Of a stretch of DNA of 64,000 nt, positions 53,710 through 61,801 are shown in pieces. Numbering within the stretch: the stretch's first letter is position 1; every line of letters begins with the position of its first letter. Source of the DNA: Bryobacteraceae bacterium (GTDB lineage Bacteria > Acidobacteriota > Terriglobia > Bryobacterales > Bryobacteraceae); contig BPGE01000001.1 of the NCBI GenBank assembly GCA_026002875.1, positions 4,799,737 to 4,863,736 on the forward strand, in the 5' to 3' direction. The position numbers were made by a program, and so were the translations under genes. Below the pieces are notes generated by a model, which worked only from the letters and a program-made list of their open reading frames with translations, did not search any database and was not told the origin of the DNA.

Positions 53710-53954
53710 CAGGCCTTGGCAAGCTCCATCTGGTAGCGCGCCCGGGCCAGGCGTAATTGCCGCCGGCGTTCGGCCCGGCTCGGCCTGGTGACGAACCGCC
53801 AGGCGAGGAACGCAGCCACGGCGAGGACGAGCCACCAGCGCCAGTCGAGCGATCCGAGATCCGGCAGGCTCAGCGCTCCAAGCGGCTGCCGTGACGGCAA
53901 GCAGGGGTGCTGGCACTGGCAGGCAGGGATGGATTTGGGCAAATCGACGATCAT
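53709..53954 (-). CDS. 81-aa single-TM protein
   Basis: A Pro/Cys-rich N-terminus (SIPACQCQHPCLPSRQ) precedes one TM helix (WWLVLAVAAFLAWRFV) and a basic helical tail. Possible virion membrane protein. Overlaps the next gene start by 1 nt. Confidence 0.66.
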   Translation of the reverse strand: MIVDLPKSIPACQCQHPCLPSRQPLGALSLPDLGSLDWRWWLVLAVAAFLAWRFVTRPSRAERRRQLRLARARYQMELAKA

Positions 53955-53957
53955 GTT

Positions 53958-54461
53958 TCACCTCTTCAGAAGCAGAAAGAGAACGAGAGCGCCGGCGCCA
54001 ATCCACAGCCAGGGAGTCTCGGAGTTCTTCGGATTCGGCAGCTCTGGGAATGGGTTAACGGCCCACTTGCGCCAGGCCTCGCGGTCGCGGAGCAGTTGCA
54101 GTTCGGGCGTCCAGTTGCGGAGCTCTTCTTTTGTTTGCGGAGCAGAAGGAGCAGGCGGCGGCTTGGGCGGCTTGACCTGCTGCTTCCACTGCTCGTACTC
54201 CTGCGCTTTTTTCCACTGGTCCCAGCCGAGCCACGCTCCGACGGCTCCCGCTCCGGCTGCGAGAGCAATGGCCGCAGGAACGAGGGGTAGCACGCCCAAG
54301 GCAGCACGATTGTAGGGCCGCAGTTGTGCACAGGCTCGAGCGACGTGGGGGGCCACAGTGGGCCAAGCTTGCGGGCAATGACGTTCAGCTGCCCGTTCAG
54401 CCAGCCTGTAGGCAAGCACGTCGAGGCGCCCGCGAGGATCTGCTGCCGCTATCCGGCTCAT
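53958..54461 (-). CDS. 167-aa protein with two TM segments
   Basis: The start at 54461 (MSRIAAADPRGRLDVLAYRL) overlaps the stop of the next gene upstream. TM segments are ALGVLPLVPAAIALAAGAGA and, at the very C-terminus, WLWIGAGALVLFLLLKR. The Pro-rich middle (KPPKPPPAPSAP) probably crosses a compartment. Likely a membrane component of the structural-type block. Confidence 0.66.
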   Translation of the reverse strand: MSRIAAADPRGRLDVLAYRLAERAAERHCPQAWPTVAPHVARACAQLRPYNRAALGVLPLVPAAIALAAGAGAVGAWLGWDQWKKAQEYEQWKQQVKPPKPPPAPSAPQTKEELRNWTPELQLLRDREAWRKWAVNPFPELPNPKNSETPWLWIGAGALVLFLLLKR

Positions 54462-54712
54462 CGACGCCTCCCGAGCAGCAACAGCAGCAGTAAGGCACCG
54501 CCAGCGATGAGAAGTTCGGTCTTGTGCTGATCGAGCCACAGGGCGGCTGGAGTCTGTCCGGTGATCGAACCTGGAATGAATTTCCATCCTTCTGGTGTCG
54601 GCCAGAAATCGCCCGTGGGGACGTAGAAGCGCCAGTCGATCGAGCCGTCCGGCAGGACGCGGACGGGGTTGTAACTGGGCAGTCTCAACAGGTCTTCTGT
54701 CGTGACAGGCAT
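54458..54712 (-). CDS. 84-aa protein with C-terminal TM helix
   Basis: Soluble N-terminus with aromatic residues (SIDWRFYVPTGDFWPTPEGW), then one TM helix (LLIAGGALLLLLLLGRRR). Like several neighbours, it is a tail-anchored-type protein. Overlaps by 4 nt. Confidence 0.66.
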   Translation of the reverse strand: MPVTTEDLLRLPSYNPVRVLPDGSIDWRFYVPTGDFWPTPEGWKFIPGSITGQTPAALWLDQHKTELLIAGGALLLLLLLGRRR

Positions 54713-54713
54713 T

Positions 54714-55100
54714 TCATCTCCACAGGCGAAGTCCGGCGAGCCCCTTGTCTTTCCGCATCTGCCAGTACTGGACTGCGGTGAGCTTGGTATCTCGGGGCAC
54801 GGTGAGGAATGAGAGAGGGTCTGGTCCCGGTCTGCCAGTCAACTGTTCTCCGTACCAATTCCACTCATCTGCCGTGAACAGCAATCCCGGAACAGTCGCG
54901 GCGAGAGCGGGATCTGCCGCAGCCTTCCGGATCATTTCCTCCGTGATGACGGGCTGAGTGGTGAACTGGGGAGAGTTGGGCTGCTGCCCGGGAGTGGCTC
55001 CGGGTTGCGCCCTTTGCTGATCATTTTGCCCCGCGATCGTGGGCCGCAGCAGAAGATATGCTGCCACGGCGAGCAGGCCCCATTTGAGTACGTCTTTCAT
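54714..55100 (-). CDS. 128-aa protein with N-terminal TM helix
   Basis: Starts MKDVLKWGLLAVAAYLLLRP (TM helix), then a Gln/Pro-rich linker and a helical domain (TEEMIRKAAADPALAATVPG, DTKLTAVQYWQMRKDKGLAG). The start is chosen at the TM segment; it overlaps the upstream stop by 4 nt. Confidence 0.66.
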   Translation of the reverse strand: MKDVLKWGLLAVAAYLLLRPTIAGQNDQQRAQPGATPGQQPNSPQFTTQPVITEEMIRKAAADPALAATVPGLLFTADEWNWYGEQLTGRPGPDPLSFLTVPRDTKLTAVQYWQMRKDKGLAGLRLWR

Positions 55101-56104
55101 TTGCTGCTCCTCATGAGCATGAGTGCGCCCAAGCCCGCGACAGCCCAAGCCCAAGCAGGCACCTTGCGGTACCAGGGCTCCTCCTCAACGGCCTGAGCGC
55201 GCTGTTGGGCGCCTGGGTTTCCGACATTGACCACCGTTTGCGAGGTGGCCCCATCCTGACTGGTCTGCTGTACGCTCGCTCCGGAGGATGCAGGCGAGGA
55301 GGGACCGGCAGACGGCAACACGGTGAACGTGACGGTGCCGACCGGCTCACCGCCCACCTTCCAGATCTGCTGCCAGCTGCCGACGGTCTCGGCTGCGAAC
55401 GTACCGGACATTTCAAATCGGCCGTTGGCATCAGTGGTCCCATATGTGGTCTCGCCCAAGCTCCGGCCGCTCTGTGTGGCAGCCACGCTCACGGGCTTGT
55501 TGGGCGGTCCCATCACGACGATCTGCCACGGCGAGCCGACGGTGTAGCCACGCGGCGCGATGATAGCAGCGCTCCGCACGGAGCCGGGCAGTGGCGAGGC
55601 CACTGACTGCATCTGCTGGAAGACCTGCGGCGCCGTCTGCTGCAAGGCTTGGGACTGCTGCTGATAGACCTGCTGCTGAGTGGTTGGCTGCGGCGGCGGA
55701 TTCACAAGAGCCGACTGGTTGAAGCCAGTCTGATAGCCGCTCGAGCTCGTGGCGTAGCTGTTGAAGAGATCCGCGATGGAGGCTGCTTCCTGCTGCGGCG
55801 AATCGAACCGCACGGGGTTGCCAATGGAGGAGTCCATGCTGCGGCCGCCGCGGTTGAGAATGGCCTGAAGCTGCGGCAACCCCATGCATCCTGCGCCTGG
55901 GTCGCAGGAGTTGCCCAACACCTGCACCTGGAATCCCTGCAAGCGGAGAGCGCCGACAACAGCGTTGGCGAAGTCGAGAGCCTGCTGAAAGTACTGTGCC
56001 GCCCACTGCCGCTTGAGCTCGAGATCGCGCAATGGATTGAGCGGATCGCTCGGCGGCGGCGGGATCAGGCCTCGGAGTGTCGGTCTGGTTACGTCCACGA
56101 TCAT
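55097..56104 (-). CDS. 335-aa Gln/Ser-rich protein with C-terminal TM helix
   Basis: The N-terminal 120 residues are helical (LKRQWAAQYFQQALDFANAV), then a Gln-rich stretch and a beta-sandwich-like domain (PWQIVVMGPPNKPVSVAATQ, ANGRFEMSGTFAAETVGSWQ). The C-terminal TM helix is VPAWAWAVAGLGALMLMRSS. Ig-like domain plus TM anchor fits a surface-exposed virion or envelope protein (inference). Confidence 0.68.
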   Translation of the reverse strand: MIVDVTRPTLRGLIPPPPSDPLNPLRDLELKRQWAAQYFQQALDFANAVVGALRLQGFQVQVLGNSCDPGAGCMGLPQLQAILNRGGRSMDSSIGNPVRFDSPQQEAASIADLFNSYATSSSGYQTGFNQSALVNPPPQPTTQQQVYQQQSQALQQTAPQVFQQMQSVASPLPGSVRSAAIIAPRGYTVGSPWQIVVMGPPNKPVSVAATQSGRSLGETTYGTTDANGRFEMSGTFAAETVGSWQQIWKVGGEPVGTVTFTVLPSAGPSSPASSGASVQQTSQDGATSQTVVNVGNPGAQQRAQAVEEEPWYRKVPAWAWAVAGLGALMLMRSSK

Positions 56105-56110
56105 GACTCC

Positions 56111-56668
56111 TCACATGAGCAGAGCCACTGCCAGCAGAGTCAGTGGCAGTAACGGCAGGCCGCCCAGATCGGCTGTCTGGAGAGCAGCGGGCGTGTCGTC
56201 CTTGACGTCTGGATCGTTTGCAATCGGATCCCGGTAGTATGCGAACCAGTCCCACTTGCCTCCGCGGGAGCGGTCTGCGATGCAAGCCTTCCCGGGGTTG
56301 CCCAGATCAGGGTTGGCGCAGGCCTCGGCGCTGGTCAGCCAGGCCCAGGCGTCGTCGAAGTTCTTGAGCGCCGCGGCTTGGCTTGCGCGCGTGCGGGGGC
56401 CGGACAGATAGGCCTCCAGGTTGTTCTTGAGCAGCGGCTCGAGCTCGTTGACGATTTCCGTGGTCAGGCGCTTTTGCTTCGGCCCCTTGCGGTTGAACAG
56501 CAGTTGCAGACCGAGTGTCACTCCGGCGACGGCGGCGCCGATTACCGGCACCGCGGCTGCGGAGAGCCACCAGCCGGACTGAGCGCCGATCGTAGCGACA
56601 GTGCCTGCGGCGCGCACGGCCTGAGTGCTTGTCTGCGCCGCATTGCCAAGCTGGAGCGTCCCGGTCAT
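56111..56668 (-). CDS. 185-aa protein with two hydrophobic segments
   Basis: A hydrophobic helix (AAAVPVIGAAVAGVTLGLQL) is followed by a helical middle (TTEIVNELEPLLKNNLEAYL) and a C-terminal hydrophobic end (GGLPLLPLTLLAVALLM). Its start overlaps the transglutaminase gene stop by 4 nt. Function unknown. Confidence 0.66.
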   Translation of the reverse strand: MTGTLQLGNAAQTSTQAVRAAGTVATIGAQSGWWLSAAAVPVIGAAVAGVTLGLQLLFNRKGPKQKRLTTEIVNELEPLLKNNLEAYLSGPRTRASQAAALKNFDDAWAWLTSAEACANPDLGNPGKACIADRSRGGKWDWFAYYRDPIANDPDVKDDTPAALQTADLGGLPLLPLTLLAVALLM

Positions 56669-57549
56669 CGTCTGGATACAGCGAGCAAAAGCACGACGGC
56701 CCCGATGATCAGCAGGAGCGAGCCTCCGCTGCCGGCGCCTACCTGAAGGCCGACACCAGGGAACGTAAGGGGCGATGCGCCTTCAGGCTGGCGATAGATG
56801 ACGCGGTCCCGATCCTGAATGTAGGTCCCTGCGGGCGGCTGTCCGAAGCGGGCTTTCGCGATCTCCGAGCCGGTTTGGGCTCCGATCTTGATGAGCTCGC
56901 CCCAGTCGATCGCGCCCAGTGTCTTCACGGCTTCAATCCTCCACGTGCGCACCTTGCCTGCCGGTTTCACCTCCCAGCCGGGCTCTCTTCCGTGAGAGCA
57001 ATCCAGCGCGATCTCGCCTGCCGGCCCGTAGGCAATCACGTACACGTGGCTGTAGAACTGCGGCTGGGCCGGGTCTGCTGCGACGGTCCGGAACGCAGTC
57101 TCAACTCCGAGTGCACGCAGCATTGCAGCGCAGAGCATGCTCTGGTCGTCGCAGTCTCCGGCAGGATCGGGCATCGTGAGGAGATCCACGGGCCGGATGA
57201 GGAGTTCGGCGAGCTCCGGTTTGTTTGTCAAGGCCGAGGCCGGAACGCTGTCTGCGACAAAGCGCACGCGCGCCCGAATCCAGCGCCAGACGGCCGCCGC
57301 GAGCGCGGGCACGTCTTTTCCTTTCGCTTGCTCGGCTGCCTCAGCCGCGGCCCGGCGCACGATGGGGCTGCGGGAGTCCTGGCGGACATAGTGAGCCATC
57401 AGCGCGATGGTTTGCGCAGTGGCAGCCTCATCATCGTCAGGGGTCGAGTAAATGGTGGCGTTCACCGGGCCGCGGAACTGAGGATGCCTCAAGCGCAGGC
57501 GGAGCGGTTTCTGCATGTCAGGCGTGATTGCGGAGCCCGCTCGTGTCAT
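56665..57549 (-). CDS. Transglutaminase-fold protein with C-terminal TM anchor
   Basis: This 294-aa protein has a transglutaminase-like cysteine-protease core: Cys133 in PAGDCDDQSMLCAAML, His168 in YSHVYV and Asp183 in ALDCSH form the expected triad. The C-terminus is a TM helix (GGSLLLIIGAVVLLLAVSRR). Such domains can act as proteases or cross-linkers; in a virion-like block it may mature structural proteins (inference). First gene of the minus-strand structural-type operon; no clear Shine-Dalgarno precedes its ATG. Confidence 0.85.
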   Translation of the reverse strand: MTRAGSAITPDMQKPLRLRLRHPQFRGPVNATIYSTPDDDEAATAQTIALMAHYVRQDSRSPIVRRAAAEAAEQAKGKDVPALAAAVWRWIRARVRFVADSVPASALTNKPELAELLIRPVDLLTMPDPAGDCDDQSMLCAAMLRALGVETAFRTVAADPAQPQFYSHVYVIAYGPAGEIALDCSHGREPGWEVKPAGKVRTWRIEAVKTLGAIDWGELIKIGAQTGSEIAKARFGQPPAGTYIQDRDRVIYRQPEGASPLTFPGVGLQVGAGSGGSLLLIIGAVVLLLAVSRR

Positions 57550-57589
57550 CTGCGGCCATTGTGGGCGAAAAAACTTGTTCAGACAATAG

Positions 57590-57617
57590 TTGTTGCAACG
57601 TCTTTTGATAGTATAAT
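57590..57617 (+). promoter_or_regulatory. Promoter for the rightward genes
   Basis: TTGTTG (57590-57595), 16-nt spacer, TATAAT (57612-57617), then AGGAG before the ATG at 57652. An overlapping palindrome GTTGCAAC (57592-57599) covers the -35 and may be an operator. It lies in the 102-bp divergent region with the transglutaminase gene. Confidence 0.7.
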
Positions 57618-57651
57618 TCTATACACCAGATTTTTCCTAGGAGTACCCCCC

Positions 57652-58884
57652 ATGCCACGCAATAAGGCTGAAAACACGGCAGTTGAGATAGCAGATCTGG
57701 GCGCCGATGCGCCGCAATCGAGCTTCGATTTCACGCGCGCCAGGCAGAACCTCAAGCCGGAGACCTTCTTCGAGTTCCTGAAGGCGTACCCCGACTGGGA
57801 GTCCTGCGCGATCTATCTATACCGGCTGTGGCCTGTGATCGATCGCAAGCTCACCGGCCACAGCGAGAAGTACATTGACGTCTTCTCGGAGCCCATCACC
57901 GAACTGGACATCTTGCGGAAGCACGGCTCCGGCAAGTACCTCTTGCACTTCAACGATTCGAACCGTCCCGGCGGCCTGAAGCAGGTGGCGATGTGCAAGC
58001 TCGAGCTCAACGATCCGATGTATGAGCCGATCCTTGATCACAACGAGGTTGTCGAGGGCATCGACGCCAACAAGAGCTACATCGAGGGCCAAATTGCGCG
58101 CGGCAAGTGGAAGAAGAACCCGGCCGAGGCCTCGGCAGCGGTAGCCGTGCCGGAGAGTCTGACGGCCAGCCTAACATCGGCTCTCCAACGCCTCGCGCCT
58201 TCGCCATTGGAGCAGAGAGAGGCGCTGCGTCCGGACCCGTACGAGATCGGGCTGCGCATCGCCGAGCTCGCGCAGCGCTCCGCGCCCAAGCCGAGCGCGG
58301 ATCCGCTCGACCTGGCGCTGAAGATCGTCTCCCTGATGAAGGAGCGCAAGGAGAGCGATCCGCTCGAGCTCTATGCGAAGGTGGCGGACATCATCGAGGC
58401 CAGGGCGGCGCGCTACGCAGGCAAGGCGCCTGCAACGGACTGGAGCGCGCTGCTGCTGGACTTCGCCAAGGCGCTGCCGGCGCTGATTCAGGGCTTCGCG
58501 GCCATGAAAGCGGCCAGCGCGCCGGCGGCGTCGTCAGGCCAGCAGCTTGCGCCCGCGTCCGCCCCTGCCGTCGTAGCGCAACAGGCCTCGGCGGGCCCGG
58601 CGTCGGTCCCGCCCGAAGTGCTGCTCGAGCAGTGGAAGCCTTTCCTGCTGAAGGCCATCAGCGCCGGTCAGGGCGGCGATGAGTTTGCGGCGGGCATTGT
58701 GACGTTTTACGGAGAGGACAAGTACCGCGAGATTGCAGGCCTGGGCATGGAGGGCATTATGAATGCGCTCAGGGCCCAGGCTGACATCTGGAGCCTGCTG
58801 TCTCCTTACGAGTCGGAAGTGCGGAGCTTCGTTGGCGATTTCCTTGCTTACGGGCAGCCGGATTTGGAGGGGGCAGTGCAATGA
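57652..58884 (+). CDS. 410-aa unknown protein at the right end of element 1
   Basis: The start is at 57652 with AGGAG upstream. The N-terminal ~160 residues form a compact domain (FFEFLKAYPDWESCAIYLYR, KYIDVFSEPITELDILRKHG, SGKYLLHFNDSNRPGGLKQV). A long helical, Ala-rich region follows (PLDLALKIVSLMKERKESDP), then a C-terminal helical segment (AQADIWSLLSPYESEVRSFV). No Walker A or nuclease motif is seen. Opposite orientation to the rest suggests a separately controlled role, such as packaging accessory or replication control (speculative). Confidence 0.72.
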   Translation: MPRNKAENTAVEIADLGADAPQSSFDFTRARQNLKPETFFEFLKAYPDWESCAIYLYRLWPVIDRKLTGHSEKYIDVFSEPITELDILRKHGSGKYLLHFNDSNRPGGLKQVAMCKLELNDPMYEPILDHNEVVEGIDANKSYIEGQIARGKWKKNPAEASAAVAVPESLTASLTSALQRLAPSPLEQREALRPDPYEIGLRIAELAQRSAPKPSADPLDLALKIVSLMKERKESDPLELYAKVADIIEARAARYAGKAPATDWSALLLDFAKALPALIQGFAAMKAASAPAASSGQQLAPASAPAVVAQQASAGPASVPPEVLLEQWKPFLLKAISAGQGGDEFAAGIVTFYGEDKYREIAGLGMEGIMNALRAQADIWSLLSPYESEVRSFVGDFLAYGQPDLEGAVQ

Positions 58885-59234
58885 GAGCGCAATGCTGCTT
58901 GTGCGGCTTGCTGGTAGGCGCGGAGGCTGTAGATGCTGCCTCGGCGGAGGAATTCGCGGCAGCAGGCTTTGCGTGTTTCTTGCACCTTCTCCAACAACAT
59001 CCGGAGCATATCCAGAGCGCGATCAATCCTCTGGTCGGGCAGGTGGCGAACTACATCTCGACGCTAGCTTTCGAGGGCACCGAGGCATGGGAGGCCGAGC
59101 GGCGGAAGTCTCTCCAGGCTGTGCTGGATCTGCTGCCCAGAGTGTACTGGGATGCAATCCAGAAGCGCTTTGCAGCACGAGAGCCTCATACTCTGTTGCA
59201 TACTCCCAAAGAAGAGGATTGCGACTGCAACTGA
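58881..59234 (+). CDS. 117-aa helical protein with Cys motifs
   Basis: Overlaps the preceding gene by 4 nt (ATGA), so it is co-transcribed with it. It begins MRAQCCLCGLLVGAEAVDAA, has a helical core (ERRKSLQAVLDLLPRVYWDA) and ends CDCN. Possible metal-binding ends. No family recognized. The remaining 77 bp to attR appear non-coding. Confidence 0.65.
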   Translation: MRAQCCLCGLLVGAEAVDAASAEEFAAAGFACFLHLLQQHPEHIQSAINPLVGQVANYISTLAFEGTEAWEAERRKSLQAVLDLLPRVYWDAIQKRFAAREPHTLLHTPKEEDCDCN

Positions 59235-59311
59235 TTGATTTGCTTGGAACGAATTTCGGTGCATTGCCCCCAGGGCGGCCAATAAGTCTTGTTTTTTCAG
59301 TGCTTTATGGG

Positions 59312-59356
59312 TTCCCAAGCTGAACGTCGCGGGTTCGAGTCCCGTCTCCCGCTCCA
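59312..59356 (+). repeat. attR of element 1 / attL of element 2 (tRNA-Gly 3' remnant)
   Basis: A perfect copy of 38745-38789. It is only the 3' half of a tRNA gene (anticodon loop to CCA), not a functional tRNA. Confidence 0.95.
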
Positions 59357-59368
59357 ATCCCCTCAACA

Positions 59369-59381
59369 ACTTACGGGCGCC
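59369..59381. promoter_or_regulatory. Conserved element-end motif of element 2
   Basis: ACTTACGGGCGCC, 13 bp inside the element; compare 38801-38813. Further in, GTTACGACGCTTGCGAC (59387-59403) and GTTACGACGTTTACGAC (59475-59491) are near-identical and may be arm-type integrase sites. Confidence 0.5.
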
Positions 59382-59484
59382 CTCCGGTTACGACGCTTGC
59401 GACAGTTTCCGAAAACAGCCGCTTTCAGGGCTTTTTCTCGCCCGTAACTGCTTGTCTCCATGGCACATCTTGCCGTTACGACGT

Positions 59485-60603
59485 TTACGACGATTCAGGA
59501 AACGACGTCGCAATCAGCCTCTCAAGCCGTTGAACCGCCTCCTGTTTCGCCTCCAGCCCGCTCACCGTGTAGACCTCCAGGCTCACGCCCAGACCATGCC
59601 CGCGCTGGTCCGCTCCCACCTTCGGATCCACTCCCACGCGCTGCATCAGTGATGCGTTCGTCCGCCTCATCACCTGGAACGTGGCCCACTCCAGCCCGAG
59701 CGATTTGAGCACCGGCCCCAGGTGCCGCCTCCAGATGTTGTCGCGGCTCACGGGCGTCCTGCCGGACTGCGAGCAGAAGACGAACTCCTCTTCGCTCTGC
59801 GGGGCCGCAGCTCTCCGCCACTCCTCCAGCAACCGCTCCGTGCCCGGGCTCAGGGCGCTGGCCCGCGCGCGGTCGTTCTTCGGCGTGTCGATATCGCTCC
59901 GGTAGATCCTCGCCCGGACCTGGACATGCCCGGGCTGGATGTCCCGCCACCGGAGCGCCAGAATCTCTCCCGGCCGCAGCCCCTCGAAGACCGCCAGCCG
60001 GAACACGAGCCTCTCCCTGAGCCTCAGATGGCCCAGGACGCGCGCGATCTCCTCGGGGGATAGGACATCCCTGCCCCGGCCGTCTCCGGCGGTTCTGCGG
60101 GGCACGTGGAGCTTCTCAGCCGGGTTTGTCAGCAGCAGCCCGTCGCTGACCGCGAGCGCGAGGATGTCGCGCAGATCCCATCGCAGGTGGTCCACCACGC
60201 TCCGCCCGTAGCGGCCGGCCATCTCGAACAGGAAATCCTGCAGTACTCTCCGGGTCAGGCTCGTGACGGGAAGATGGCCGAGCCGCTCGAGCACGATCCT
60301 TCGGATCCTGTGCCCGCTGGTCCAGGCCGTCGACTTCTTCCAGATCTCGGCCTTCAGGGGCATCCACGCCGTCTCCACGTACTCCCGCAGGCTGATCAGC
60401 GTCCGCGGCGCCGTCGCCTCGTTCACCGGCCGCAGGATCGCCTCCAGCGCCGACCGCGCCTCGGCCTCGCTCATCGTGCCGTACTCGCCCAGAACCTTCG
60501 ACCGGCCCCGGCCCAGTTCGTCCCGCCACTGCGCCACCCACACCCGCCGCGAGCCGTGGCGCCGCACCTGAAGGCTCCCTTTCTGGCCTCGTCTCCGGGG
60601 CAT
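59485..60603 (-). CDS. int: Tyrosine recombinase (integrase) of element 2
   Basis: This 372-aa integrase is the same length as the element 1 enzyme and clearly homologous (for example LEWATFQVMRRTNASLM versus LEWATWQALRRTNATLM, and VDPKVGADQRGHGLGVSLEV versus ADPKVGADQRGHGIGVSIDV). Catalytic positions: Arg210, Lys242, Gln310-x-x-Arg313, His336, Tyr345. It is in the same place relative to the att copy, so both elements integrate at tRNA-Gly in the same orientation. No separate excisionase gene was found beside it. Confidence 0.95.
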   Translation of the reverse strand: MPRRRGQKGSLQVRRHGSRRVWVAQWRDELGRGRSKVLGEYGTMSEAEARSALEAILRPVNEATAPRTLISLREYVETAWMPLKAEIWKKSTAWTSGHRIRRIVLERLGHLPVTSLTRRVLQDFLFEMAGRYGRSVVDHLRWDLRDILALAVSDGLLLTNPAEKLHVPRRTAGDGRGRDVLSPEEIARVLGHLRLRERLVFRLAVFEGLRPGEILALRWRDIQPGHVQVRARIYRSDIDTPKNDRARASALSPGTERLLEEWRRAAAPQSEEEFVFCSQSGRTPVSRDNIWRRHLGPVLKSLGLEWATFQVMRRTNASLMQRVGVDPKVGADQRGHGLGVSLEVYTVSGLEAKQEAVQRLERLIATSFPESS

Positions 60604-60681
60604 TCAGAGCCGCCTCGAAGCCGCCCGGACACCCCGTTTCCGCCCGTGTGTCTCTCGTGTGGAGCCTCTCCCCCCGTAGAA

Positions 60682-60808
60682 AATCCGGCCAATCCGGCCA
60701 ATTTCTCGTAACCGCCTGTCTTTGCAATAAGATGCCGTGGCCGGATTTTCAAAAACGGCCCGAAAAATCCGGCCAATTGGCCGGATTTTTTCCGCCAGAA
60801 TCCGGCCA
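60682..60808. repeat. Iteron-like array: six AATCCGGCCA boxes (element 2)
   Basis: Forward copies start at 60682, 60691, 60766 and 60799; inverted copies at 60738 and 60778. The first two are tandem at a 9-nt step sharing one base, the same geometry as the element 1 array. They lie just upstream of int2. This and the terminator are all I see in the 370-bp gap 60604-60973. Confidence 0.85.
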
Positions 60809-60896
60809 GGACCCGTTTTCGGCGGCAAACAAACGGCGAATGCAAACGAATTGTAACAATTCTCGTGCATGGCCCCGGCAAGCCTCGCTCGCACAC

Positions 60897-60943
60897 AAAA
60901 AAGCCCCCCTGCCTGGGGGGATTCCATGGCTGGCAGGGGGGCT
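60897..60943 (-). terminator. Rho-independent terminator between int2 and the HNH operon
   Basis: Stem AGCCCCCCTGCC / GGCAGGGGGGCT (60902-60913, 60932-60943), followed on the minus strand by a six-T tract. It would stop the operon ending at 60974 before the box array and int2. Confidence 0.85.
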
Positions 60944-60973
60944 GCCCAGGGCCGGGCACGGAGGAGAAGGAGA

Positions 60974-61180
60974 TCAGCGAAGCTTGCCATGCCGCCGCGC
61001 CTCAATTTTAGCGGCGGTCTCATAGATGGCCTGGTAGTCGATCGTGTAAGTGTCTGATTTCCGGCCTTTGGTCCGAATGACCAGGAAGCCCGGCCAGAGT
61101 TCCACCACCAGCGGATGCCGCCCGCGGAGGCTGACCGCCGTCTCCCGGACCACCGGCCGGCTGCTCGTCAACTTGGTCAT
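60974..61180 (-). CDS. 68-aa hypothetical protein (element 2)
   Basis: Small protein with strands (RHPLVVELWPGFLVIRTKGR) and a helical basic end (AIYETAAKIEARRHGKLR). Overlaps the HNH gene by 4 nt and is followed by a terminator. Function unknown. Confidence 0.7.
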   Translation of the reverse strand: MTKLTSSRPVVRETAVSLRGRHPLVVELWPGFLVIRTKGRKSDTYTIDYQAIYETAAKIEARRHGKLR

Positions 61181-61602
61181 GCCCGCGCCTCCCAGTGCGG
61201 GCCCGGCTGTGCTGCCGCCAGAATCTCGTCGTCGAGCCAGGCCTGTCCGGCCTTTTGCGCCCGCGTGCGCCTGGCGTTGGCCAGGTGGAACCGCCGGTCA
61301 TGAGCCAGATGGCAGCGCTGGCACAACGCCGCCAGGTTCTCGTCGCGGTTGTCGCGCCAGTCATGGTTCAGGTGCGCGATTGTGAGCACCACCCGGATGT
61401 ACCGGAACTGTTCCGGCGGTCCGTCGGGCTTCTGCCCGCGGGGCCACCACTGGCCTGATCCGTCTCGCGCAACCCATACATGCCTCCTGTCAGGCTTGCC
61501 GCACCACTCGCACACGCCTCCGGCGCGGGCCAGCACGCGCGCCCGGATGGCGCGCCATTCAAGGCTCCGGTAGAACGGCCGCAATTCACGACGGATCGGC
61601 AT
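61177..61602 (-). CDS. HNH endonuclease (element 2)
   Basis: This 141-aa protein has an HNH core: CEWCGKPDRRHVWVARD (first Cys pair), LTIAHLNHDWRDNRDENLAA (H-N-H residues) and LCQRCHLAHDRRFH. Its sequence differs from the element 1 HNH. The N-terminal FYRSLEWRAIRARVLARAGG is typical of the family. Overlaps its neighbours. Confidence 0.9.
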   Translation of the reverse strand: MPIRRELRPFYRSLEWRAIRARVLARAGGVCEWCGKPDRRHVWVARDGSGQWWPRGQKPDGPPEQFRYIRVVLTIAHLNHDWRDNRDENLAALCQRCHLAHDRRFHLANARRTRAQKAGQAWLDDEILAAAQPGPHWEARA

Positions 61603-61801
61603 TGGGCTGCTCCCGGCCGGTCTCCAGCTTCATGACATCCAGATACCGCCGCCAGCTCTCCGCCCGCATCCGCCGCGCGGACTCCACCGTATCGGCGTGC
61701 GTCAGCAGCGCGGCGGCCAGATACCGGCACAGCGTCGGCGAGAACGCCGCCGCCAGCGGCAGCGCCACCACCAGAGAGGCTGCGATCAGGAACACCGTCA
61801 T
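61586..61801 (-). CDS. 71-aa single-TM protein (element 2)
   Basis: An N-terminal hydrophobic helix (VFLIAASLVVALPLAAAFSP) is followed by a helical soluble part (ARRMRAESWRRYLDVMKLET). Overlaps the HNH gene by 17 nt and the next gene by 1 nt. Confidence 0.68.
   Translation of the reverse strand: MTVFLIAASLVVALPLAAAFSPTLCRYLAAALLTHADTVESARRMRAESWRRYLDVMKLETGREQPNADPS

Noticed and set aside
59312..59356. Second tRNA-Gly gene
   Set aside because: Only the 3' half is present, without D-arm or 5' acceptor strand; it is the att repeat.
60604..61023. 139-aa minus-strand frame over the AATCCGGCCA array
   Set aside because: Repeated I-G-R-I-F translation comes from the boxes, and a strong terminator lies inside it.
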